Numbered from the stretch's first letter, positions 18,421 through 27,062 are shown. The stretch is DNA of 48,765 nt from Flammeovirga sp. EKP202 (GCF_014534745.1 NZ_JACVVP010000057.1:1-48765); one strand, 5' to 3'. Notes: generated by a model from the sequence alone, not told the origin. Translations and numbers: made by a program.

Positions 18421-19272
18421 ATGAAAAATCTATTTTACCTGCCTCTTCTTCTTTCATTCGTGATAGCATGTCATCAGGAAAAAGAAGAACAGCCTCAACC
18501 CTATATTTTTACAGAAACTACAGCTGCATTTCCCCCTACAAAAGAGTGGGAATTGGTGTGGTCTGACGAGTTTGAAGGCACATCTTTAGATACTACAAAA
18601 TGGAGTATTACAACAAGCCAAAGTAGTAGGCGACCAAGACCTAAATTGGGTATATCTTCATGGTTTTGGGTGAAAGATCATATTTGGTTAGATGGTCAGG
18701 GTAATTTGGTAATGAAAAGCTCAAAAGTAACAGAAGACAAAATGTATTGTGGAAGTGTTGACTCAAGAGGAAAGTATGAACCAAAGTATGGTTATTTTGA
18801 AGCAAGAATTAAAGTTGCAGAGACTTCTAAAGGCAATCATACCGCTTTTTGGCTTCAAGGTCATCACCAACGAAATGTAGATGGAACAGCTAATGATGGG
18901 GCAGAAATTGATATTTTTGAATCAGCGTGGCTTTCAGAAATAACAAAATCCGTAGTGCACATTGACGGATATTCTGAAGATCATAAAGCCAATACAAAGA
19001 AGTTTGATACCCCAAACATTCACGAGGGTTTCCATACTTATGGATTGCTTTGGGAAGAAGATAAAATGGAGATCTATTATGATGGTGTGTTGAAAGTAAC
19101 CTACAAAGATACTTGGGTACCTAATGTTAATGAATGGTTATGGCTTTCCGTTGGTGCAAGTTTTGCTGATGGTAATTTCAAAGATCAACCGATTGGAAAA
19201 CTATCGGAAGCAAAAGTCGACTATGTGAGAGTGTGGAAAAGTAAACCTCTTCTTCAAGCACATGTGAATTGA
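18421..19272 (+). CDS. GH16-family endo-glycanase, lipoprotein
   Basis: A 283-residue secreted enzyme with a lipobox F-V-I-A-C. The ATG at 18421 is preferred to the in-frame ATG at 18370, because the latter lies in the terminator-like hairpin and would bury the signal peptide. ELVWSDEFEG opens the GH16 jelly roll. EIDIFE gives the catalytic triad E162 (nucleophile), D164 and E167 (acid/base), with the one-residue bulge of the laminarinase/agarase/carrageenase branch rather than lichenase. Trp-rich segments (SSWFWVKDHIW, TAFWLQGHH, NEWLWLSVG) line the cleft. GH16 enzymes cut beta-1,3/1,4-glucans or galactans, including agar, porphyran and carrageenan; the subfamily cannot be fixed here. It would release the oligosaccharides taken up by SusC. 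Confidence 0.9.
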   Translation: MKNLFYLPLLLSFVIACHQEKEEQPQPYIFTETTAAFPPTKEWELVWSDEFEGTSLDTTKWSITTSQSSRRPRPKLGISSWFWVKDHIWLDGQGNLVMKSSKVTEDKMYCGSVDSRGKYEPKYGYFEARIKVAETSKGNHTAFWLQGHHQRNVDGTANDGAEIDIFESAWLSEITKSVVHIDGYSEDHKANTKKFDTPNIHEGFHTYGLLWEEDKMEIYYDGVLKVTYKDTWVPNVNEWLWLSVGASFADGNFKDQPIGKLSEAKVDYVRVWKSKPLLQAHVN

Positions 19273-19303
19273 AAACAATAAAACGATTTAAAGAAGAAAA
19301 GAA

Positions 19304-20848
19304 ATGAAAAAGTTACTATTTGGTTTGACATTCTTAGGGATGATGGGGTGTCAAAAGTCCAACCCTAATGAATCAAAATTATCGGAGAAGACAGACAAAC
19401 CTAATATTATTATTTTTTATGTAGATGATTTAGGATACGGTGATATAGGAGTCAATGGATTGAAAGGAGCTCAAACTCCTGAAATTGATAAATTGGCCAA
19501 CGGTGGTGTCTTATTTACTGACGTCCACTCCCCACATGCCACTTGTACGCCTTCTCGTTACTCAATGCTGACAGGTGAATATGCCTTTAGAAAGAAAGCA
19601 CAAATCTTACCTGGTGATGCACCCTTGCTGATTGATACCAATAAGAAAACCCTTCCTGATATGTTGAAGGAAGAAGGGTACAAAACAGCCGTAGTAGGGA
19701 AGTGGCATCTAGGATTAGGCAATGGAAATGTAGACTGGAACAAAGCCGTAAAGCCGGGTCCATTGGAAATCGGTTTTGATTACTCTTTCCTTTTACCTTC
19801 CACAGGTGACAGAGTACCTTCTGTTTATTTAGAAAATCATAATGTAGTCAACCTTGATCCCAATGACCCGATCACCGTTAGCTACAAAAAGAATATTTCA
19901 GATCGTCCTACAGGAAACGATCATCCAGAACTATTACGTCAAGGAGCAGACAAACAACACGGCAATACCATCATCAATGGCATTTCAAGAATCGGCTATA
20001 TGAAAGGCGGTGAAAAAGCATTGTGGACCGATGAGGATTTCCCTGAAAAGTTAGCCGGAAAAGCATCCGATTTTATCCGAAAAAACAAAGACAATCCTTT
20101 CTTCCTTTACTTCGCATTTCATGATATTCACGTACCACGCCTTCCTTCAGATCAGTTTAAAGGGAAGTCAGCAATGGGTGTACGTGGCGATGTAATTCTA
20201 CAAATGGATTACACGACAGGCTTAGTAATGAAAACACTTAAAGAATTAGGTTTAGAAGAAAATACGTTAGTGATTTTCACTTCAGACAACGGAGCCGTTC
20301 TCACAGATGGCTACGATGATCATGCCATCGAATTACTAGGAGACCACAAACCCAACGGTCCTTTCAGCGGAGGAAAATATTCTTCTTTCGAAGGAGGAAC
20401 AAGAGTACCAATGATTGCCTACTGGCCTAAAAAAATCAAAGCAGGTCAAGTGAATAATGCCACTTTCTCCCATATAGATTTCTATGCATCCTTCGCAGAT
20501 CTATTGGGCAAAAAATTACCAGAAGGCATCGCAAAAGATTCCAAAAATATGCTTCCGGCATTAATCGGAGCTTCACAAGACGGCCGTGATTATATGGTGG
20601 AAGAAGGCTTTACATTAGCCATCAGAAATCACAATTGGAAATACATTCAGCCCATTCCAAAAGGGAAAAGGATCCCGAATTTTATGGACAGAACCAAAAA
20701 TATTGAAGGAGGGATGTCACATGAGCCACAGTTGTTCAACTTAGAAAAAGATCCTCAAGAACTCACAAACCTAGCAAAAGAATATCCTGAAATAGTAGAA
20801 CAACTTCAAGCGAAGTTGGATTCGATAAAGGCAGTGGAGGTTCTATAA
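19304..20848 (+). CDS. S1-family sulfatase, lipoprotein; last gene of the PUL operon
   Basis: A 514-residue type I sulfatase with a lipobox M-M-G-C (Cys16). Metal residues D41-D42 occur in YVDDLGYGD. The formylglycine motif C-T-P-S-R begins at Cys81, followed by YSMLTGEYAFRK. VGKWHLG and FTSDNGA complete the active site. A C-terminal substrate-binding subdomain holds the HEPQLFNLEKDPQELTNL signature of arylsulfatases. It lies 31 bp after GH16, so it is co-transcribed, and it ends 9 bp before a strong terminator. The sulfated position cut cannot be named; it resembles arylsulfatase-A/S1_15-like enzymes only loosely. Confidence 0.93.
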   Translation: MKKLLFGLTFLGMMGCQKSNPNESKLSEKTDKPNIIIFYVDDLGYGDIGVNGLKGAQTPEIDKLANGGVLFTDVHSPHATCTPSRYSMLTGEYAFRKKAQILPGDAPLLIDTNKKTLPDMLKEEGYKTAVVGKWHLGLGNGNVDWNKAVKPGPLEIGFDYSFLLPSTGDRVPSVYLENHNVVNLDPNDPITVSYKKNISDRPTGNDHPELLRQGADKQHGNTIINGISRIGYMKGGEKALWTDEDFPEKLAGKASDFIRKNKDNPFFLYFAFHDIHVPRLPSDQFKGKSAMGVRGDVILQMDYTTGLVMKTLKELGLEENTLVIFTSDNGAVLTDGYDDHAIELLGDHKPNGPFSGGKYSSFEGGTRVPMIAYWPKKIKAGQVNNATFSHIDFYASFADLLGKKLPEGIAKDSKNMLPALIGASQDGRDYMVEEGFTLAIRNHNWKYIQPIPKGKRIPNFMDRTKNIEGGMSHEPQLFNLEKDPQELTNLAKEYPEIVEQLQAKLDSIKAVEVL

Positions 20849-20856
20849 TTATGATA

Positions 20857-20896
20857 AACACCTTTTCTAATTTCGGTTAGGGAAGGTGTTTTTTTA
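20857..20896 (+). terminator. Strong intrinsic terminator of the PUL operon
   Basis: A 14-bp stem, 20857-20870 with 20877-20890 (AACACC... / ...GGTGTT, two G-U pairs), a TTTCGG loop and a T-run to 20896. It closes the transcript beginning upstream of SusC. Confidence 0.9.
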
Positions 20897-21026
20897 TCGG
20901 ATGATCAGCGTTGTCAAATACTTCTTTGTTTTTGAATCTTAAAAGTTCTTGAGTACCTTAAAACATTTTTTTGAAATACACTATTGTAGCTAAATATCCT
21001 CATAGCTCCTAATTGATAAATATAAA

Positions 21027-21704
21027 ATGAGAGCAATCTATATTCAATCTACACAAACAACAGAAGTAATTAAAGAGCTTACTTCGTTATTAGAAAGCAA
21101 TGAAAAACAAAAGGTCGTAGACAGAACTGCTTTACAGAAAACTTATTTTACAGACGGTTTGCCAAAATCCTTATTTATATGTGGAGAAAGGAAGAATGGA
21201 TGGGTGAAAGTAGAATATCAGTCTTCAGATGTTTTAGAGAATTGGGGATGCGATTTATCAGAAAAATTAAAAACTAAGGTTGTTGTTTTACATTACTTAC
21301 ATCGTTTTGGTTGGGGGTATTTTGCTTTATATGCTTCAGGGGTCAAAAAGAGAGAATTTGCAATTCAAGATGTTGGAGATTCTCCCTTTATTGAAGAAAA
21401 TTGGAATGCATCATTTGATCCATTAAGTGAAGCTAGAAAAGATGTAACATTACAAGTGGAAATTAATGAGGGTGAGTTTCCAAAGCTTGATATTGAGAGG
21501 TCTGAAGATTTTGATTATTTATCAATCGGCATTGACTTAATTCATCAATATTGTTCCATTATAGGAATTGATTTTCTGCAAAATGAATCAAATTTAAACA
21601 CGCTTTCAATTGATCAAGATGTGTACATAATGTTAGGATCTTTTGAAGAGAGAACAGAAACCCAATGTTGTAATTTTGAAGACGATATAGACTTACCTTT
21701 TTAA
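21027..21704 (+). CDS. Hypothetical protein, 225 aa
   Basis: No family was recognised. The protein is acidic, mixed alpha/beta, without signal peptide or membrane helix, so probably cytoplasmic. Features: an N-terminal MRAIYIQSTQTTEVIKELTS, a central aromatic stretch (HYLHRFGWGYFALYASG, about 91-107), and an acidic C-terminus with a CC pair and D/E-rich tail (CCNFEDDIDLPF). It stands alone, between the PUL terminator and a bidirectional terminator at 21783-21815, so it has its own promoter in the 130 bp upstream. The compact acidic make-up resembles SMI1/Imm-type immunity proteins, but no toxin gene lies beside it, so no function is assigned. Confidence 0.7.
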   Translation: MRAIYIQSTQTTEVIKELTSLLESNEKQKVVDRTALQKTYFTDGLPKSLFICGERKNGWVKVEYQSSDVLENWGCDLSEKLKTKVVVLHYLHRFGWGYFALYASGVKKREFAIQDVGDSPFIEENWNASFDPLSEARKDVTLQVEINEGEFPKLDIERSEDFDYLSIGIDLIHQYCSIIGIDFLQNESNLNTLSIDQDVYIMLGSFEERTETQCCNFEDDIDLPF

Positions 21705-21782
21705 GAAATGAATATTAAATTATGCAATTAAAACTCCCTTTTTAGAGCCTTAGTGCTTAGTAGCTCAAGCGGCCTCAAAAAC

Positions 21783-21815
21783 AAAAAGGCAACCCCCATC
21801 AGAGGTTGCCTTTTT
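21783..21815. terminator. Bidirectional terminator
   Basis: AAAAAGGCAACC / GGTTGCCTTTTT, 13 bp of perfect pairing with a short loop; A-run on one side and T-run on the other. It serves the + strand unknown gene and the - strand sulfatase that converge here. Confidence 0.92.
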
Positions 21816-21848
21816 ACTTACAAGATTGTTACAAATGTACTCTTACTA

Positions 21849-23486
21849 TTACTTTGTGTATTTATTATGTTCATAAACGCGCCCTATGCGTACGTCAGTT
21901 TTCTTCATCATGTCTTCTTGAGAATCTTCTTGATACTCACTTTGAGCCGCTAATAAACGTTCTTTTAGTTCAGCCGTTATTTCTTCATAACCGGCTTTAC
22001 CATAAAGGTTATTTAATTCATTAGGATCATTTTCTAGATCGAAAAGTTCCCAATCATTTTCTCTCCATTCATTTATTGCTACTTCAGGGTTGTAGTAGAA
22101 GTGAATCAGTTTATACTTTTCTGTACGGATGCCATAATGCGGTAAAACGTGGTGCCACCATGGGAATTCGTAGTAGTGGTAGTACACAGCGTCTCTCCAT
22201 TGGTCCATTTCTTCGCCTTCTACAATATTTTTGAATGACTTTCCTTGAATATCTTTTGGAATTTCAACACCTGCAAAATCAAGTAATGTAGGGGCGAAGT
22301 CCACGTTCATGGCTAATTTATTAGAGACCGTTTTAGGTTTGATGTGATTTGGATAGCGGATTAAGAATGGCATTTTGAAAGACTCCTCATACATCATTCT
22401 CTTATCAAACCAACCGTGTTCACCTAAATAGAAACCTTGATCAGAAGTATAAATCACGATCGTATTTTCAGCTAATCCAGATTCATCTAAGTAGTTTAAT
22501 AACTCACCAATATAGTGATCCACACCTTTCACACAACCCAAGTACTCTTTCATGTACTTTTGGTATTTCCATTTCTTCAAGTCCTGACCTTTTAAAGTAT
22601 CGCTAGGTGACCAAGGTTCTTCGTTGTTGTTGCCATACTTATACCATGCGTTTACTTCTTTTTTAGTCATCGCATCAATATTCTCAGGATCAACTTTTAG
22701 ATCTCTTCTGTTTAAGTTTCTTTCTATTGTTTGCCAGGTATTTCCTGCTGCAACTTTTCCTTCGTAAGTATCATTGAAAGTTTCTGGCTCAACAATTTCA
22801 ACGTTGTCAAATGTATGTTGGAATTGAGGGTCTGGATCCCAAGGACGGTGAGGAGCCTTGAACTGATACATCAACATAAAAGGTTTCTTCTGGTCACGCC
22901 CTTTCGTTAACCATTTTTTCGCATCTTCCCAAACCTGTCTTGATGAATGGAAACGATTTTCAGTCACTGTATCTTGACCGTTTTCTAAGAACACTGTATT
23001 GAAATAAGTACCTTGTCCGCCATGATTGATCATTACTTTTGAGTAGTCAAATCCTGTTGGAACAGTACCTAAGTGCCACTTACCAATTACAGCCGTTTGA
23101 TAACCTGCCTTTTGTAATAACTTAGGGAATGTTTGCTGAGAACCATCAAAATCACCACCGCTTTCATTCTTAAAGAACCCATTGACATGACTGAATTTTC
23201 CTGTTAAAATTGCTGCTCTTGAAGGACCGCAAATTGCATTTGTACAAAATGTATTTTGCATGATCATTCCCTCGTTGGCTATACGGTCAATATTAGGCGT
23301 AAGGTCAGGAAACTGCTGAGCTAATCGACCACCATATGCACTGATGGCGTTGGTAGCGTGATCATCACTCATGATAAAAATAATGTTAGGTTGTTGTGTC
23401 TCTTCTTGAGAGCTATTCATCTTGGAGCAACTCCCTAAAGAAAGAAGTCCAATCATAAATGGGAAAAAAATAAGTAATCTTTTCAT
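21849..23486 (-). CDS. S1-family sulfatase (N-acetylglucosamine-6-sulfatase-like), lipoprotein
   Basis: The Met at 23486 is chosen over an in-frame Met 8 codons earlier, because it opens a lipoprotein signal M-K-R-L-L-I-F-F... ending L-G-S-C (Cys20); 545 residues. Metal residues D41-D42 are in IMSDDHA. The formylglycine motif C-G-P-S-R starts at Cys86, followed by AAILTGKFSHVNGF, a pattern typical of the GlcNAc-6-sulfatase/S1_11 branch. GKWHLGT and YTSDQGFYLGEHGW are further active-site segments. The C-terminal WELFDLENDPNELNNLYG is a family hallmark. It is divergent from the sulfatase at 23873 and shares a 386-bp control region with it. Substrate preference is inferred by resemblance only. 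Confidence 0.92.
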   Translation of the reverse strand: MKRLLIFFPFMIGLLSLGSCSKMNSSQEETQQPNIIFIMSDDHATNAISAYGGRLAQQFPDLTPNIDRIANEGMIMQNTFCTNAICGPSRAAILTGKFSHVNGFFKNESGGDFDGSQQTFPKLLQKAGYQTAVIGKWHLGTVPTGFDYSKVMINHGGQGTYFNTVFLENGQDTVTENRFHSSRQVWEDAKKWLTKGRDQKKPFMLMYQFKAPHRPWDPDPQFQHTFDNVEIVEPETFNDTYEGKVAAGNTWQTIERNLNRRDLKVDPENIDAMTKKEVNAWYKYGNNNEEPWSPSDTLKGQDLKKWKYQKYMKEYLGCVKGVDHYIGELLNYLDESGLAENTIVIYTSDQGFYLGEHGWFDKRMMYEESFKMPFLIRYPNHIKPKTVSNKLAMNVDFAPTLLDFAGVEIPKDIQGKSFKNIVEGEEMDQWRDAVYYHYYEFPWWHHVLPHYGIRTEKYKLIHFYYNPEVAINEWRENDWELFDLENDPNELNNLYGKAGYEEITAELKERLLAAQSEYQEDSQEDMMKKTDVRIGRVYEHNKYTK

Positions 23487-23872
23487 CTGATGGTTTTCAA
23501 CTATATACAATGAATTGTGATCAATTCATTTCTTATTAAAAAAATATTGAAAGTGCTAATCCAAAAATAGATGTGATAATAGTCTTGACTTAGAACTTAG
23601 GTACTTCGAGTAAAAAGTACCTATGCAAAAGTAGTTTGTACCATTGTGATTGAAGTTGAATAATGATTCTAGTAGGTCGGTAAATAGTTCACAATAAAAA
23701 CATTAAACAATTATAAATATCTGATTATCAGTATTGATTGTTATTCAAGTGTGCAAAAAACACAAATGCAAACATCATTGAACAATTTTTCACCCTCATT
23801 AAAAATTACATCTCTGATATTTGTAACATCAACAACGAGATAACATTCTCAACAATAGAATTATTATTTGGT
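23487..23872. promoter_or_regulatory. Divergent control region between two sulfatase genes
   Basis: A 386-bp region with no credible gene. It contains an exact 9-bp inverted repeat, TAGGTACTT (23598-23606) and AAGTACCTA (23615-23623), separated by 8 bp. The reading frame from 23738 to 23872 is continuous with the sulfatase but encodes no signal peptide and is treated as leader. Confidence 0.45.
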
Positions 23873-25504
23873 ATGAAAAGAAGTGGAACTTTAATGCTAT
23901 TACTCTTATTAGTATTGTCATCAATAGCGCAAGATCAAAGACCAAATATCGTCTGGATCACATTTGAGGATATGAGTCCTTTATTGGCTTGCTATGGTGA
24001 TTCTACCGCTTATACTCCAGTGATTAATTCGCTTTCGGAAGACAGTAAAGTTTTCAACAATGCTTTTTCTACTGCGGGAGTTTGTGCACCAAGCCGTTCT
24101 GCAATTATTACAGGTATGTATCCTACTTTTTTAGGAACAAATCATATGCGTACAGGAAGGGACATTATGGGTGAAAGTAGAGGTGTTTACAGTAAAAATA
24201 AAAATGTAATAGACAGAGAAGGAAATAATGTGATTGAGTACAGTGCTGTGATTCCTACGAAGATAAAATGTTTTCCAGAATACTTAAGAAGAGAGGGGTA
24301 TTATTGTTCGAATAATGCTAAAACGGATTATCAGTTTGCCTCACCATTTACAGCATGGGATCAAAATGATACAAAGGCACATTGGAGAAATAGAAAGGAA
24401 GGACAGCCTTTTTTCGCAGTGTTTAATTTCAATGAAACACACGAGTCCAAATTATGGAAACACAATCATCTTCCTCTTACCGTTTCGCCTAATAAAGTAA
24501 ATATTCCGAGCTACTATCCTAATACTCCGGAAGTAAGAAATGACATTGCAAGAGTGTATAGTAACCTTGAGTTACTGGATAAAAGAGTGGGGGAAATTAT
24601 CCAACAATTAAAAGAAGATGGATTGTATGATAATACCTATATTTTCTTCTTTTCTGATCATGGAGGACCGATGCCAAGACAAAAACGTGAAGTGATTTCA
24701 TCAGGTTTACATGTTCCTTTTATGATAAAATACCCTCAAAGTGCAGAAAAAGGTTACAGTGATCAAGTAGTCAACTTTATTGATCTAGCTCCAACAGTAT
24801 TGGAAATAGTAGGAGTGAAAATACCTAAACATTTACAGGGGTCAAGTATTCAATCCCAAAAAAGAAAATACTCTTTTGCCGCAAGAGATAGAATGGATGA
24901 GCATACTTCGGCAAGAAGAAGTGTGACCGATGGAAAATACCTTTATGTAAAGTATTTGTACACACAACCTTCAAGCTATCAAGATATAGAATACAGAAAA
25001 AATGTGCCGACTATGCAGGTTTTATTAGAGTGGTATGATCAGGAAAAACTATCTAAAAATCAGAGGAAGTGGTTCGCTCCTGTAAAGGAATTGGAAGCAT
25101 TGTATGATTTAGAAAATGATCCAGATGAATTGAATAATCTGATTGGCAAAGCAGACGTGAAAGAAGTAGAAAAAATCATGAGAGGGGTATTGAATAAGTG
25201 GCAGCGAAATATTAATGATAGATGTAAAGCAGTAGAGTCGAAAATGATAGAAGAGATGTGGCCTAATCAAGAACAGCCACAGACCGAAGAGGTAGTGTAT
25301 AAGGTGAAAAAAGGAAAACTTCATTTATCCTGCCCCACCAAAGGAGCCTCAATCGGGTATAAAAGAGCGGATAAAGAGTGGAAAGTATATACAACGCCAA
25401 TTGAAATAGACGAAACAGATTCAATAACAATTAAGGCAATTAGAATAGGTTATAAGACTTCAAATAAACAGTGTGTGACGCTTTTTCCTAACAATTTTTT
25501 TTAA
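23873..25504 (+). CDS. S1-family sulfatase with C-terminal Fn3-like domain
   Basis: The ATG at 23873 starts a clean signal peptide (M-K-R-S-G-T-L-M-L-L...S-I-A-Q, about 1-20); 543 residues. The frame is open back to 23738, but that part looks non-coding. The formylglycine motif C-A-P-S-R starts at Cys71, followed by SAIITGMYPT. The usual Asp pair of the metal site is E32-D33 (FEDMSP), a variant I associate with the S1_8 branch. FFSDHGGPMPR and LYDLENDPDELNNL are conserved. Residues about 460-543 form a small beta-domain like the chitobiase C-terminal/Fn3-associated type (W-K-V-Y-T-T-P-I, S-I-T-I-K-A-I-R-I-G-Y). Divergent from the preceding sulfatase and not lipidated, so soluble periplasmic or secreted. 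Confidence 0.9.
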   Translation: MKRSGTLMLLLLLVLSSIAQDQRPNIVWITFEDMSPLLACYGDSTAYTPVINSLSEDSKVFNNAFSTAGVCAPSRSAIITGMYPTFLGTNHMRTGRDIMGESRGVYSKNKNVIDREGNNVIEYSAVIPTKIKCFPEYLRREGYYCSNNAKTDYQFASPFTAWDQNDTKAHWRNRKEGQPFFAVFNFNETHESKLWKHNHLPLTVSPNKVNIPSYYPNTPEVRNDIARVYSNLELLDKRVGEIIQQLKEDGLYDNTYIFFFSDHGGPMPRQKREVISSGLHVPFMIKYPQSAEKGYSDQVVNFIDLAPTVLEIVGVKIPKHLQGSSIQSQKRKYSFAARDRMDEHTSARRSVTDGKYLYVKYLYTQPSSYQDIEYRKNVPTMQVLLEWYDQEKLSKNQRKWFAPVKELEALYDLENDPDELNNLIGKADVKEVEKIMRGVLNKWQRNINDRCKAVESKMIEEMWPNQEQPQTEEVVYKVKKGKLHLSCPTKGASIGYKRADKEWKVYTTPIEIDETDSITIKAIRIGYKTSNKQCVTLFPNNFF

Positions 25505-25565
25505 CAGGTAGATGTTTTTAAAAGTCCTGTAACTGTACAACTTGTGTGTGTGACTATCTTATAAT

Positions 25566-25604
25566 GAAAAAGCCATCTCGGAGTATTCCAAGATGGCTTC
25601 TTTC
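25566..25604. terminator. Intrinsic terminator between sulfatase and sod
   Basis: AGCCATCT-c-GG / CC-a-AGATGGCT with an AGTATT loop, flanked by A-run and T-rich bases. It can act on both converging transcripts. Confidence 0.8.
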
Positions 25605-25613
25605 ATCTATTTG

Positions 25614-25642
25614 ATAAGTACTTTATAATGGAAAGTACTTAT
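25614..25642. repeat. 11-bp inverted repeat after sod
   Basis: ATAAGTACTTT (25614-25624) and AAAGTACTTAT (25632-25642) are exact reverse complements with a 7-bp spacer, 11 bp past the sod stop codon. It probably forms a 3'-end hairpin on the sod mRNA. Confidence 0.6.
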
Positions 25643-25652
25643 AGTGTGCTAA

Positions 25653-26252
25653 TTACTTAGCAGCTTCAAATCTTTTTGCAACTTCTTCCCAGTTTACAAC
25701 ATTCCAAAATGCAGAGATGTAATCAGGACGACGGTTTTGGTAGTTTAGGTAGTAAGCATGCTCCCAAACGTCAAGACCTAAGATTGGAGTTCCTCCGCAC
25801 TCACCTGCCATCAATGGGTTGTCTTGGTTTGCAGTTGAGCAAACTGAAACAGTACCGTTATCTACACATAACCAAGCCCAACCTGAACCGAAACGTGTTG
25901 CAGCAGCGTTAGCAAAAGCTTCTTTGAAAGCATCGAAAGAACCAAATGCAGCGTCAATAGCAGCCGCTAAATCTCCTGTAGGAGCACCACCACCGTTTGG
26001 TGATAAGATTGTCCAGAATAAGTTGTGGTTATAGAATCCGCCACCGTTGTTTCTTACAGCACCTGATAACTCGTCAGCTGAAAGTAAGTCTTCGATAGAC
26101 TTGTCAGCGTCAGCAGTACCTTCGATCGCTGCGTTTAATTTTGAAGTATAAGCAGCGTGGTGCTTAGAGTGGTGAATTTCCATTGTACGAGCGTCAAAGT
26201 GTGGCTCTAATGCATCATATGCATACGGTAACTGAGGTAATTCGAATGCCAT
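25653..26252 (-). CDS. sodA: Superoxide dismutase, Mn-type
   Basis: A 199-residue cytoplasmic enzyme converting superoxide to hydrogen peroxide and oxygen. The start at 26252 ([10 protein letters not shown]) gives the canonical N-terminus; the longer open frame up to 26351 is not needed. Metal ligands are H27, H76, D161 and H165 (DVWEHAYYL). [13 protein letters not shown] and the Gln143 in ANQDNPLM match the Mn-SOD branch rather than Fe-SOD, whose Gln sits in the NNAAQ motif. Iron use (cambialism) cannot be excluded. Monocistronic: hairpins follow its stop codon, and 185 bp of AT-rich sequence lie upstream. Confidence 0.96.
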   Translation of the reverse strand: MAFELPQLPYAYDALEPHFDARTMEIHHSKHHAAYTSKLNAAIEGTADADKSIEDLLSADELSGAVRNNGGGFYNHNLFWTILSPNGGGAPTGDLAAAIDAAFGSFDAFKEAFANAAATRFGSGWAWLCVDNGTVSVCSTANQDNPLMAGECGGTPILGLDVWEHAYYLNYQNRRPDYISAFWNVVNWEEVAKRFEAAK

Positions 26253-26437
26253 TTTTAGTAAGATTTTATTGTTAAGAATAATATTTTTCGTTTTCAAAAA
26301 AAAGTGATTAACTACCGTTTTGGTGAGGTAGATCATTTTTTTCATTCGCAATTAACACAATAAACTCTAAAAAGTGAATTAAAATCCAATCGAAAAAAAC
26401 TATAATTCAATAAAGTTTATTGATACTGTAAATTCAA

Positions 26438-26812
26438 TTAGAACAGGCGAACAAGATTTTCTTTTTCCACTAACTCAATAATCTCAGAAGTTCCCTTAGA
26501 GAAGTCTTTACAAGTCCACTCCCAAGTCTCTTTCAGGATTAAACTGCCATTTGACTGTCTTTCAGGAATTGACGTGCATTTTCCTGTCATGATTTCGTCA
26601 TTTGTATTCACATGTTGATAGGTGAATTCCAAAGAACTGTCCTCTTTCACTATACCAGTGATTGTTCCCATTCTGATGTTAGTGCCATAATAAGTGGCCC
26701 AAATTACATCTCCACCTTGTCTGTAATGAAAAAAAGTTTCGCTGTCTACTTCTCCGTTTTCAGAATTAGAAAGCGCCTTAAATCGCTTGTTATGATAGTT
26801 GATTTGTTCCAT
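26438..26812 (-). CDS. Conserved small cytoplasmic protein, 124 aa
   Basis: A compact beta-rich protein without signal peptide. I recognise the pattern M-x-Q-I-N-Y-H-N-K-R-F-K-A-L-S-N-S-E-N-G-E, then GTITGIVKEDSSLEF and KETWEWTC, from a widespread Bacteroidota family. Members are often labelled 'n-acetylglutamate synthase' in databases, although the fold does not look like a GNAT or amino-acid kinase; that label should not be trusted. The repeated short strands suggest an avidin/lipocalin-like small barrel, which is speculation. A large palindrome lies just upstream (26847-26894). No operon partner. Confidence 0.75.
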   Translation of the reverse strand: MEQINYHNKRFKALSNSENGEVDSETFFHYRQGGDVIWATYYGTNIRMGTITGIVKEDSSLEFTYQHVNTNDEIMTGKCTSIPERQSNGSLILKETWEWTCKDFSKGTSEIIELVEKENLVRLF

Positions 26813-26846
26813 AGTGTAATGTAATAGTCAAAAGTTTATTTGGATA

Positions 26847-26894
26847 AACACTAGGGTAATAACCTGAGTTCGTCGAATTCAGGTTAATAGTGTT
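26847..26894. repeat. Large nested palindrome
   Basis: Outer arms AACACTA (26847-26853) and TAGTGTT (26888-26894) enclose inner arms of 13 bp, 26860-26872 and 26874-26886 (TAACCTGA...TTCG / CGAA...TCAGGTTA), around a single central T with one G-T pair. There is no T-tract on either strand. It lies 35 bp upstream of the 26812 start codon, so it may be an operator or a cruciform/leader hairpin. Confidence 0.7.
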
Positions 26895-27062
26895 CAATAT
26901 TATTTTTAATAAAAAGAAGGTAATAAGCAGTGGACCGATTACCCTCAATATTTTGTAATAATCATCAATTTACTAAGAGCAATAGGAATAAGAAAGAGTA
27001 AAGAATAGTGTTATTCTATATGTATTACATAGTCCTCTTCTTTAAAATTGTCTTAGTTACTA
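26895..27062. other. Gene-free AT-rich stretch
   Basis: No ORF with a credible start, no RNA gene and no promoter box was recognised between the palindrome and the 3' hairpin of the TerD gene. Confidence 0.5.

Noticed and set aside
21027-21704. Immunity protein of a toxin-immunity pair
   Set aside because: No toxin, Rhs or effector gene lies nearby and no family signature was identified.
23738-23872. N-terminal extension of the sulfatase
   Set aside because: It encodes no signal sequence, while the Met at 23873 begins a typical one; the upstream part has non-coding character.
26253-26351. N-terminal extension of superoxide dismutase, which might look like a targeting peptide
   Set aside because: The extension is Lys/Asn/Ile-rich without a cleavage site, and the canonical SOD N-terminus starts at 26252.
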